Below are positions 6,857 through 14,384 of a stretch of DNA of 24,219 bases, in pieces. The notes beneath the pieces are model-generated. The model saw only the letters and a program-made list of their open reading frames with translations. It searched no databases and was not told the DNA's origin. Position 1 is the stretch's first letter; each line of letters opens with the position of its first letter. The translations under genes were made by a program, and so were the position numbers. Source of the stretch: a virus; the IMG/VR virus record IMGVR_UViG_3300021137_000097, positions 1 through 24,219 of that record. One strand, written 5' to 3'.

Positions 6857-7669
6857 ATGACTAATACAACGACTATAACTGCGGAACAAGATCCTGCGCT
6901 AATGAACAAGCTTGCGCAGAAAGCAATGTCTGAGCAGGAGGCAACTGTTGCGGCCGTAAAGCCGGAAATAAAGTTGCCTCCTTCTCCAGAGGTTGCATTA
7001 CCTGGTGGGCTCTATGATCCTTTCAGTGGACTTATCTCCACTGCCGAGGTTCGTGAGCTTACAGGTGCTGATGAGGAAGCTGTTGCAAAGGTGGGCAATA
7101 TCGGCAAGGCTCTATTAACTATCTTAGATAGGGCCACAGTTAAGATTGGCGATGAGCCGGCTACTAAGGATCTCTTAGACGCCCTCTACGCTGGAGACCG
7201 AGAGATGATTCTCTTGGCTATCCGTAAGATAACTTTTGGTTCAGAGGTGCAGGTCGGCCCAGCCGCGTGTGGATCATGCGGTCTTGAGCAGGTCTTTGAT
7301 ATTGATCTGGACAAGGATGTAAAGGTAAAGGCACTTGAAGGTGACCGTCAGTTCACGGTAAAGTGCAATATCGGAGAGGTGTCCGTAGTACTTCCTACAG
7401 GAACCACTCAAAAAGAAATGATTAACTCTACTGACAAAACCTCAGCTGAATTGGATACAATTCTGCTAAAGAACTGTGTTAAGTCTATTAACGGCGTAGA
7501 GGTCATTGACCCAGCCGTAGTTAGAAACCTAGGTCTTAAGGACCGTAGGGCTTTGCTCAGTGAGATCACAAGTCGAAATCCTGGACCACAACTCGGAGAT
7601 ATCAAGAAAGAATGTCAGTCTTGCGGCACGGAGGTACCGCTTCCGCTAACTTTAGCGGGCTTGTTTTAA
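6857..7669 (+). CDS. Tail assembly chaperone, T4 gp26-like with zinc ribbon (270 aa, unshifted product)
   Basis: It sits between tube and tape measure, the position of tail assembly chaperones. EVRELTGADEEAVAK (64-78) and the following helices match the T4 baseplate/gp26-type family found in many myoviruses. Two CxxC pairs, C138/C141 (CGSCG) and C253/C256 (CQSCG), would bind one zinc ion and bracket a beta domain. The frame ends at TAA 7667-7669 inside TTTTAAAAA. An open frame without its own ribosome binding site continues in the +1 frame from that point, which suggests a frameshifted longer form (see the next entries). AAGGAAAA lies upstream of the ATG. Confidence 0.8.
   Translation: MTNTTTITAEQDPALMNKLAQKAMSEQEATVAAVKPEIKLPPSPEVALPGGLYDPFSGLISTAEVRELTGADEEAVAKVGNIGKALLTILDRATVKIGDEPATKDLLDALYAGDREMILLAIRKITFGSEVQVGPAACGSCGLEQVFDIDLDKDVKVKALEGDRQFTVKCNIGEVSVVLPTGTTQKEMINSTDKTSAELDTILLKNCVKSINGVEVIDPAVVRNLGLKDRRALLSEITSRNPGPQLGDIKKECQSCGTEVPLPLTLAGLF
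7643..7658 (+). promoter_or_regulatory. Stem-loop just 5' of the shift site
   Basis: CCGCTAA (7643-7649) is perfectly complementary to TTAGCGG (7652-7658), realistically a 6-bp stem with a 4-base loop. It ends 5 bases before the TTTT of the presumed shift site. It could stimulate frameshifting from the 5' side. With the U-rich GCTTGTTTT that follows, it could also act as a weak terminator or attenuator before the tape measure. Confidence 0.4.
7664..7669 (+). other. Probable programmed +1 frameshift site (TTT TAA)
   Basis: In the chaperone frame the last codons are TTG TTT TAA. A phenylalanyl-tRNA on TTT (7664-7666) can slip forward one base onto an identical TTT (7665-7667) while TAA waits in the A site, the same logic as the RF2 CTT-TGA shift. 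A TAG at 7653-7655 in the new frame confines any shift to the few codons at this site. Confidence 0.6.
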
Positions 7670-7817
7670 AAACGAGATTGACTACCCACTCTTGATGGAA
7701 GCCTATGAGTACATCTCAATAGGTTTTCCAGGGTGGACTTTAGAAGATATACGTTCTCTAAATAATAGAGAACGACTTATGTGGTTAGAAAAGTTTAGGA
7801 ATAGACCAAGGCGGTGA
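7665..7817 (+). CDS. Frameshifted C-terminal extension of the tail assembly chaperone (49 added residues)
   Basis: Reading +1 from TTT at 7665, codons run to TGA at 7815-7817 and encode KNEIDYPLLMEAYEYISIG followed by FPGWTLEDIRSLNNRERLMW and a basic end. This is a well-formed, hydrophilic-helical sequence typical of the downstream part of two-frame tail chaperones. Joined to the 270-aa upstream part it gives about 319 aa. The only ATG (7695) has no ribosome binding site, so independent start is unlikely. The two products would bind the tape measure during tail assembly, the long one in smaller amount. A sequencing error in the T/A homopolymers is the main alternative. Confidence 0.65.
   Translation, partial: FKNEIDYPLLMEAYEYISIGFPGWTLEDIRSLNNRERLMWLEKFRNRPRR
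7808..7816 (+). promoter_or_regulatory. Strong ribosome binding site of the tape measure gene
   Basis: AAGGCGGTG here, continuing into AT, matches the 16S complement AAGGAGGTGAT at all but one position. It overlaps the end of the chaperone extension and ends 6 bases before CTG 7823; the AGGCGG core (7809-7814) is 8 bases from it. It is too far (over 90 bases) from the first in-frame ATG at 7910 to serve that codon. Confidence 0.7.
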
Positions 7818-7822
7818 TTTAA

Positions 7823-10459
7823 CTGAGCGACAATTTAGGTATCTCCTCTGATGGGGCAAAACTACCTAGTGTTAATGGCAAGGCTCTCTTTGAGGATTTC
7901 CCCAAAGAGATGCTTCGCCTGTTCAAAGAGGTCGAGAAGTATGTAGACGTTATCTCTAAGAAGTGGTTAGACACCCTTAAAGAAACAGAGAACGCTACAA
8001 AGGGCATGGCTAAAGATAAGCCTGGCTCAGGCCGCCTTGGTTTAGCCTCAGTTACTAAAGGACAAGCAGTAGCCGGCGCAGCTATGTTTGCTGGATGGTT
8101 TGCGTATAACGCAACACCGAGCACTATGGCAGCTGTCACACAAAGAATTGCGGCTGATTCCTTTGCTGGACTTAGCGGCATGTCTTCTCGCCAAGCAATC
8201 ACACAATCTAACGCTGCTATTGGTGGCGGAGCTACAAGCGCTATGGGCGGCACGTTAGCTGCTCAAGCTTTGTTCTACAGCGGATACTCTGCCAACTCTG
8301 CAAGCTCTCAGACTATTATGGGTCAGCTTGCTGGCATGAGCGCTATGTCTGGCATGTCAAACCAGCAGGCCGCGGGTGCTGCTGGCGCAATGAACGGCAT
8401 GAACTTCTTACGCATGGGCGTAAACATTCGTGACTCTAAGGGCAACCTAAAGCCTATGGACCAGATTATTAATCAGGTCTATAACTTCATGTACGGTGGC
8501 CGTAAGATCACTAAAGAGCAAGCCGCTACGGTATACAATACCAGCAGTAAAGGCTATGCTGATATCTCAACGATCGCAAATGGCGATCCTAATCTTATTG
8601 CTTTGATTCAATCTGGTATTGTAGCCAGAGCTTCTGCCTCTTCTGCCTCTGCATTTAGCAGCGCTATGAAGAGTAAAGATCCAAACCAAATGCTTAACCT
8701 TATGGGTGTAGATCAGAGCAGCCCTATTCGTTCTAACTTCCGCGCAGCTTCTGCGCAGGCTAAGATACTTCAATCTACAGAGCAAGGCCTTGTGGGCGGG
8801 TATAACGTTGCTCAAAGGACTAATGCCGATCTAACAAGCGGGTTTGCTGACCTACTTAATGTTCTTGGCCCTGTTACTGAAGCCTTTATGACGCTCAAAG
8901 GAGCGCTACAAACCTTCCCTAATACGGGCGGGGTTGGCAGCACAATAAGCAGCCTAGGAAGTACAGCAGCAAGTATTGGTAAAGACTACCTTGCTTATAA
9001 AGCAGTAGGTAAATATGCTCCAAAACTTTTAGAAAAAGCCGGTGGAAGCGCCGCACTTCGTACTGCTGGAAAGAGCATCCTTTCTCGTATTGGTGGGTGG
9101 CTTGAAGCAGATGCATTACCTGTAGCAGAGGATGTCGTTGCAGTGGGTGGGCCTCGTAACTATGGTGGGTTTGGTACAGGCGGCCCAGCACCATCCTCCA
9201 CTAACGGTATTCTTCCTGTTCCTCAAGGCACACCTATTACACAACAATACGGACATAACGGACATCCAGGAACAGACTTCGGTGTTAATTTAGGTACTCC
9301 TATTAAGTCTTTTAAAGACGGTGTTGTATCTATTATTGGAAACGAAGCTAATGGCTACGGTAACTGGGTTCAGGTAACTCACAATGATGGTACAGCAACC
9401 CGCTACGCTCACCTACAAAGCATCTCAACTACCCGTGGGCAAAAAGTAACGGCTGGAGATGTTATTGCTAAGTCTGGATCTACCGGACACTCTACCGGAC
9501 CTCACCTTCACTTTGAAGTATTACAAAACGGTAAGAAAGTAAACAGTACTCAGTATGTTATGGGTGCAGGCACAGCCACAAACGCCACCTCCCAAACTAC
9601 CTCAGCTAACCAATCCTCATCAAAAGCCGGACACTCTAACTATATTACTAATAAGGGCTCAAGCTATGCGGCTCTTGTGGGAGATCTAAATGGGTTGTCC
9701 AGCTCAGATATAACATCAAGCATTGCTTCACTAGGAAGTTCTTCTAGTAGCTCTGCTATCAATATGTTTGGAAACACTGTTGCTCACAACCTTGGCAATG
9801 GAAAAGCCCTTTCCTTTGTTAAGGGTAAAACATCTGTTACTCCTGGAGTTATTCTAGGAACAGGAAGCTCACAGCAGTGGGCTAAGACCTTGCTTACTAA
9901 GCTTGGAAAGCCGCTTACTAAGCAGAACATTGCTGCCCTCACAACTTGGGCTGCTTGGGAAGGCGGGCAGTGGCACAACTCAGCTCACTACAACCCACTT
10001 AATACAACCCAACCAGCCAATGGCGCTACCAATATGAACAAGGAAGGCGTTAAGTCTTACCTTAACTGGGATCAAGGATACACAGCTACAATTCAAACTC
10101 TTAAAAATGGAAGATACGGAGCTATCCTATCTGCTCTTACAAAGGGAGATGACACAGCTTCTGTACTAAAGGCTGTGGATCACTCACCGTGGGGTACACA
10201 TATTCCAGGTTATGGTGGGCCTAGCAATGGAATGAACGTAGGGACTGTAGGTCGTGGAAGCCCAGCCTCTACGGTTAACCTTGGATCTTTGAGCAGCTCT
10301 GGGTCTTCGTCTGCTAATATTAACCTAAGCATGTCTGTTACTATTCAAAACGCTTCAGTTCCTGAGACTGAACGTCTTGTGCATGTAGTTGCTAACAGGT
10401 TAAAGGCAGAACTATCTAAGAGCCCTTATGCATTAAGTAGTATTGGAAGTGGATTATAA
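7823..10459 (+). CDS. Tape measure protein with M23 peptidase and lysozyme-like domains (878 aa from CTG)
   Basis: The open frame begins right after TAA 7820-7822 with CTG 7823, served by a near-perfect ribosome binding site. The first in-frame ATG is 7910 (849 aa; residue numbers below count from it) and has only a GAGGA 13 bases upstream. The N-terminal half is Ala/Met/Ser-rich and helical, as tape measures are. Residues about 435-545 form an M23 metallopeptidase: HPGTD (H452, D456), YAH (H501) and HLHFE (H532, H534). Residues about 670-780 form a lysozyme/transglycosylase-like domain with WEGG (E684), NPLNTT and GYTATIQTLKNGRY. It would fix tail length and, on injection, cut peptide and glycan bonds of peptidoglycan. 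TAATG couples it to the next gene. Confidence 0.85.
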   Translation: MSDNLGISSDGAKLPSVNGKALFEDFPKEMLRLFKEVEKYVDVISKKWLDTLKETENATKGMAKDKPGSGRLGLASVTKGQAVAGAAMFAGWFAYNATPSTMAAVTQRIAADSFAGLSGMSSRQAITQSNAAIGGGATSAMGGTLAAQALFYSGYSANSASSQTIMGQLAGMSAMSGMSNQQAAGAAGAMNGMNFLRMGVNIRDSKGNLKPMDQIINQVYNFMYGGRKITKEQAATVYNTSSKGYADISTIANGDPNLIALIQSGIVARASASSASAFSSAMKSKDPNQMLNLMGVDQSSPIRSNFRAASAQAKILQSTEQGLVGGYNVAQRTNADLTSGFADLLNVLGPVTEAFMTLKGALQTFPNTGGVGSTISSLGSTAASIGKDYLAYKAVGKYAPKLLEKAGGSAALRTAGKSILSRIGGWLEADALPVAEDVVAVGGPRNYGGFGTGGPAPSSTNGILPVPQGTPITQQYGHNGHPGTDFGVNLGTPIKSFKDGVVSIIGNEANGYGNWVQVTHNDGTATRYAHLQSISTTRGQKVTAGDVIAKSGSTGHSTGPHLHFEVLQNGKKVNSTQYVMGAGTATNATSQTTSANQSSSKAGHSNYITNKGSSYAALVGDLNGLSSSDITSSIASLGSSSSSSAINMFGNTVAHNLGNGKALSFVKGKTSVTPGVILGTGSSQQWAKTLLTKLGKPLTKQNIAALTTWAAWEGGQWHNSAHYNPLNTTQPANGATNMNKEGVKSYLNWDQGYTATIQTLKNGRYGAILSALTKGDDTASVLKAVDHSPWGTHIPGYGGPSNGMNVGTVGRGSPASTVNLGSLSSSGSSSANINLSMSVTIQNASVPETERLVHVVANRLKAELSKSPYALSSIGSGL

Positions 10460-12657
10460 TGAGTCTTACATATGAGTATGTATATACTGTATCGTCATAC
10501 ATTGACTGGAATAAGGCCGCCCTTGCTGAAGACATCACTGATTCAGCCGCACAAAGCTATGAGAATACTGAGCTATGGCCTAACCTTGTTGGCGATTTTT
10601 TAGAAAATAACGGAGTTTATAGAACAGGAAACACGTTAAATCAAACCCAACACACAACTACAATTGAGCCTGACTTTTCAGTTGTGTACAATGTTAGATT
10701 TTATATGGTTGTTAAGGACACCTCTGCAGCCCCATACGGTGCAGGAACCTTTACTCCAACTAGCGGTGTACCGCAAAACCCAACCGTATACTGGTTAGGT
10801 TCTAAAGATCACGGTCAGACAAACATTACAGACATCATGATTAATAGCGGCACTACAGGCACAGTTTTAGGAAACTTAAACATTGTGGACAACTTCACAA
10901 TTACTTGCGCGGTTAGTGGAGAGCTATGGCCTAATGGAAGCTATGGTGATACTGGTGTAGGAAAACCTGCATATAATTACATTGGAAAGATAAATCCTGG
11001 CAACCCAGCAGTAAAAACGTATGTTGATCCTCTTGTTGCAAAGTATACCTACATGTGCCCTATAAACAACAATGGAGATACTTTTAAACTATCTGTCTCT
11101 CCAAAAGCTGCTGGGTTCACTATGAACCCGGGCGTTACTTTTAGCGGTAAGATCATTAATAATTACAACGCTTCTAACAACACAGGCTGGTTAGATACTA
11201 ACAGTGCTACACAGATTCCGTCAGCTGCAGATACAACCGTACCTTATTTTAACGTAAGTGATAGAAGAATTACCCCCGCTGAGCCAGATGCTCTTAGATT
11301 AAAACTAACAGGAACAATCACTATTGGTGGTTGGCCTCTTATTGGCCCTGCGATCTATGATTTTTGTGGGCTTGCTACCGGTCTTAATGCTCCTTCTTGG
11401 TTAGGTTTTTATATCCAGGGCATTCCTGCAGGCAGTGCCGGCGCTACTGCATATAGTGGTAAATATAAAGTTATTGTTTATGCCTCTAATTTAAACGGCA
11501 CATCTATTAAACAGCTAGATACCTTTACTGAGGCCAGGGTAGAAAGCACAAAAGGCGGAAGCACCAACTATGGGCCAAAGCTAACAGCATGGTATTCAAA
11601 AGCTAGATTAGCTGTGCTAGCTAACTGTGGGGCAGGGACCACATCAACAAATGCGGGGGGAGATTACACCCCTACAGTAGCACCTACTGACGAGGAAAGA
11701 TACAATCCTCCTCCACACATTGATGCAAGAGATATTTCATTTGGTCAAAGAATGATTACATACGCAGATCAATCTGCTGCTGCTGGGGCCCCTATAATTA
11801 GCGACCCTGCCGCATTCTACAGCCCAAACTACACCAGCCCTATTGGAAATATGCTTATTGGGTATACGGGAGAAAGCCCAAGAACTCAAGGTCTTGGCAG
11901 GCTTATACAGGACGTAAATACCGCTGCTTCTTTAAATACAAACCCAGATAACCTTGCTTTGGGGACTGCTGGAAATACAGGAAGTAAGCTTTGGGGCTTT
12001 AGGTTTATGTACAATCCAACGGCTATCCAGTACAGTACATCTTCTAATAATCAAATTGATTTTACCTTGGGATCTAAGGATCCTGCAAACTTGCTAGCAG
12101 GAAACCAGCAAGTAAATATTGAACTGTACTTTAATCGTATTCCTGATATGCAGTACTTAAGAGACTATTCAACTCCTAAAGGACCGGCAAATCTACCTTC
12201 TTTAACAAAACAATACGGGTATGAGATTAGCAACAATGCTATTCAGGGCATTTTAAAAAGAGGTACTGAATACGATATTGAATACCTTTATCGTGTTATA
12301 AATGGCGATCCTATTGAGAACTCTTTGTTGTTTGGTAATTCTTATAAGGGACCAACCTCAGACTTTGGCTATACAACGGCTACCCCTTGCTGGCTATATC
12401 TAAACGATAATCTACGTTACTTTGGATCGGTAGCATCTATCACCGTATACCATAGAGTATTTACCCTTGACATGATTCCTATGTTCAGCGTAGTAGATAT
12501 ATCCTTTAATCGTTACCCTGCAGTATGGACAGATAAAGCAGCAGGAACCAGCTTTAATGACCTATATAGTGCTAAAGGCGGTCTTGCTTCTAGCTTGACC
12601 TCTACAACCACTTCAAACACTACAGGTACTGGTAAGCCTACTGGAGGCACACTATGA
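10459..12657 (+). CDS. Large baseplate/tail protein with hub-type C-terminal domain (732 aa)
   Basis: This 732-aa protein follows the tape measure and precedes the gp53-like gene. Its first 500 residues are a long Gly/Asn/Thr-rich beta region that I do not recognise. The C-terminal 200 residues, from KLWGFRFMYNPTAIQYST (about 507) through VNIELYFNRIPD, LKRGTEYDIEYLYRVINGDP and LRYFGSVASITVYHRVFT, resemble the tube-like or LysM-associated baseplate proteins of contractile systems (Afp7/XkdP-neighbour type). That domain usually joins the tail tube end to the hub. The last 25 residues are a Ser/Thr tail. The N-terminal part may decorate the baseplate. Start at TAATG with GGAAGTGG upstream. Confidence 0.6.
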   Translation: MSLTYEYVYTVSSYIDWNKAALAEDITDSAAQSYENTELWPNLVGDFLENNGVYRTGNTLNQTQHTTTIEPDFSVVYNVRFYMVVKDTSAAPYGAGTFTPTSGVPQNPTVYWLGSKDHGQTNITDIMINSGTTGTVLGNLNIVDNFTITCAVSGELWPNGSYGDTGVGKPAYNYIGKINPGNPAVKTYVDPLVAKYTYMCPINNNGDTFKLSVSPKAAGFTMNPGVTFSGKIINNYNASNNTGWLDTNSATQIPSAADTTVPYFNVSDRRITPAEPDALRLKLTGTITIGGWPLIGPAIYDFCGLATGLNAPSWLGFYIQGIPAGSAGATAYSGKYKVIVYASNLNGTSIKQLDTFTEARVESTKGGSTNYGPKLTAWYSKARLAVLANCGAGTTSTNAGGDYTPTVAPTDEERYNPPPHIDARDISFGQRMITYADQSAAAGAPIISDPAAFYSPNYTSPIGNMLIGYTGESPRTQGLGRLIQDVNTAASLNTNPDNLALGTAGNTGSKLWGFRFMYNPTAIQYSTSSNNQIDFTLGSKDPANLLAGNQQVNIELYFNRIPDMQYLRDYSTPKGPANLPSLTKQYGYEISNNAIQGILKRGTEYDIEYLYRVINGDPIENSLLFGNSYKGPTSDFGYTTATPCWLYLNDNLRYFGSVASITVYHRVFTLDMIPMFSVVDISFNRYPAVWTDKAAGTSFNDLYSAKGGLASSLTSTTTSNTTGTGKPTGGTL

Positions 12658-12935
12658 TAGAACGCGTATCTAGGTACTACGACGGACCGCTATCTCAGAC
12701 TATTGATCCTGTAACAAATGAGCCTAAGATCTCTGTGTACAGGTCTTTTCCCTCTGGAATAAATATCAAGTATATTACTTACGTATGGAAAGCGTCAGAT
12801 GAGCTTTCCTTGGTTGCTAACAGGTTTAATATTGGTACTAAGTTTTGGTGGGAAATCACAGACATTAACCCGGAGATATTAGATCCATTTGATATTGTTC
12901 CTGGAACTGTAATTAGGATCCCTTATGGAAACTAA
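12654..12935 (+). CDS. LysM-like / gp53-type baseplate protein (93 aa)
   Basis: ATGA overlap with the large baseplate gene. Residues about 41-91 (YVWKASDELSLVANRFNIGT, then KFWWEITDINPEI and PGTVIRIP) have the LysM/gp53 signature: a 'y.w...de...ia.rf....WWei...N....' half followed by 'i.PGt.irIP'. T4 gp53 and similar small LysM proteins sit in the inner baseplate and lock wedges to the hub; they act inside the virion rather than binding peptidoglycan. The end overlaps the next gene by 11 bases. Family call is good; exact equivalence to gp53 is inference. Confidence 0.75.
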   Translation: MIERVSRYYDGPLSQTIDPVTNEPKISVYRSFPSGINIKYITYVWKASDELSLVANRFNIGTKFWWEITDINPEILDPFDIVPGTVIRIPYGN

Positions 12936-13779
12936 TCTTGTTAATACCTTTAAAACTTTTGCCTGGATAGCGGATACGGCAGGAAGTTCTTTTACAGTAG
13001 CCTTTCCTAAGGCTCCTGATATGGACCTTATCTTGGTCGGCGCTGAGCTACATCAAGACATGGAGTCCCACGATAGGTTAGTTCTCCATTTTAAAGGCAC
13101 CCCACTTCTTAAAAGAAGTGCCCTTGCTGGAGGAGATCCTGTTATCTTTACTATCACTGGCGGTGATAAAAGTAAGACTACTTGGTATGGCTATATAAAC
13201 CACGCCTATCAGAACAACGGCATGCAGGGCGGAAACACTGACGTGGTATGTATTGGGGCTAGCTGGGTGTTTAAAGATACAGATCAATCTATCTATAAGA
13301 ACTTAACTTCAGATCAGGTAGTTACCCGAATCTGTGCAAAGCACGGCTTTACCGCCGTTACTCAGCGTGATCCACGAGTAAGAGATACTGTTGTACAGGC
13401 AGGTCAAAGTGACTGGCAAGTTCTTCGCAGGCTTGCTAAGCAAAGCGGGTTTGCCCTCAGAGCAGAGAACACGACTCTGTTCTACATGTCTAAAGATAAG
13501 ATCTACCAGTCGTTAAAAAACTCTGCTGCTTATTTTATTTATGTATCTAATGAGGTAGGCGGAGTAGTAGTGCCTGCTGTTCGTGCTCTTGGAACAATAA
13601 CTCATTTTGAGCCGCATATTTCAGACCAAGCCCCTGAGGCTGGCGTCCGTGTTGACCGAGTTATTACCGGAGTAAACAAAAACACAGGCACGGTTATCAA
13701 AACCAAGCACGCCTATACTCCTTCTAAAAAGGGAACAAAGGGAGTTGTCACACCATCTCCGGGGTACTTCCTCAAATGA
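12925..13779 (+). CDS. Baseplate hub, N-terminal part of a gpD/gp27-like protein (284 aa)
   Basis: The sequence has the hub pattern of gpD/gp27/VgrG N-terminal proteins: MDLILVGAELHQDMESHDRL (33-52), a tube-like beta domain with TWYGYINH, then YKNLTSDQVVTRICAKHGF and QAGQSDWQVLRRLAKQSGFA. These form the pseudo-hexameric ring under the tail tube. The protein stops at 284 aa after a Lys/Thr/Pro linker (TPSKKGTKGVV). The rest of the hub fold is encoded by the next gene, joined by ATGA, so the hub is made of two polypeptides here. Start overlaps the gp53-like gene, whose sequence supplies its ribosome binding site. Confidence 0.8.
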   Translation: METNLVNTFKTFAWIADTAGSSFTVAFPKAPDMDLILVGAELHQDMESHDRLVLHFKGTPLLKRSALAGGDPVIFTITGGDKSKTTWYGYINHAYQNNGMQGGNTDVVCIGASWVFKDTDQSIYKNLTSDQVVTRICAKHGFTAVTQRDPRVRDTVVQAGQSDWQVLRRLAKQSGFALRAENTTLFYMSKDKIYQSLKNSAAYFIYVSNEVGGVVVPAVRALGTITHFEPHISDQAPEAGVRVDRVITGVNKNTGTVIKTKHAYTPSKKGTKGVVTPSPGYFLK

Positions 13780-14384
13780 CTAACTTTTCTAATGATGCAT
13801 CTACTGCTGCACAAGCTATCTTTAAAAAACATCATGTACAAGACTCTTCAAACAGCTTAGCTGAATCCAAGCAGATTGCTGACGGCTACTCTGAAAACCA
13901 CAAGTGGCAGCACAGGGCTAGCGTTACGGTTGTAGGCACTCCTGATCTACGACCATACGACCCTATCTATCTTGATGGGCTGCCAAACGGCATGTCGGGA
14001 TACTGGACCATTCTTTCTGCCGTTCACGTGTTTGGTGGTTCGCCAGCTAACTACATGGTGATGCTTGAGGTTGGAACGGATTTGCTTGGGGATACAAACC
14101 CAAATGCCTCTGCCTTTTCTAGAACTAGGGATGTTCAAGCAGAGCTTTCAGGCCAGGCTCTTGTTCAACAAGATGTGGTGATTGTTAATGCGCAGACATC
14201 TCCTAATGCAAATTCATTTGATCTTAATACTGGAACTACCCCATCTACGGCAGTCAATACTCCTTCTCCTGTAGGGGTACCTACTGTGCCAAAATCAACC
14301 TTGGTTATTGCTCCTCCTAAAGCAAGCGTAGCAAAACTTAAGGTACAATATAAATCTAAGAAGAAGAAAGGTTCGGTAAAATGA
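13776..14384 (+). CDS. Baseplate hub, C-terminal part (202 aa)
   Basis: ATGA overlap with the N-terminal hub gene. The core, KWQHRASVTVVGTPDLRPYD (43-62) followed by PIYLDGLPNGMSGYWTILSA and YMVMLEVGTDLLGD, is what normally closes gpD-type hubs in a single chain ('G.p.lrP.dpVyl.glp...sG.W.v......'). Residues after about 115 are a Gln/Asn/Thr/Pro-rich extension ending in a Lys-rich tail (KSKKKKGSVK) that is not part of the hub fold and could contact DNA or the spike. The two halves presumably associate in the baseplate. Start is clear from the ATGA coupling. Confidence 0.7.
   Translation: MTNFSNDASTAAQAIFKKHHVQDSSNSLAESKQIADGYSENHKWQHRASVTVVGTPDLRPYDPIYLDGLPNGMSGYWTILSAVHVFGGSPANYMVMLEVGTDLLGDTNPNASAFSRTRDVQAELSGQALVQQDVVIVNAQTSPNANSFDLNTGTTPSTAVNTPSPVGVPTVPKSTLVIAPPKASVAKLKVQYKSKKKKGSVK

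Noticed and set aside
13103-13120. CACTTCTT-AA-AAGAAGTG inverted repeat within the hub gene
   Set aside because: 8-bp arms with a 2-base loop are expected about once per window by chance, and there are no associated signals, unlike the origin candidate.
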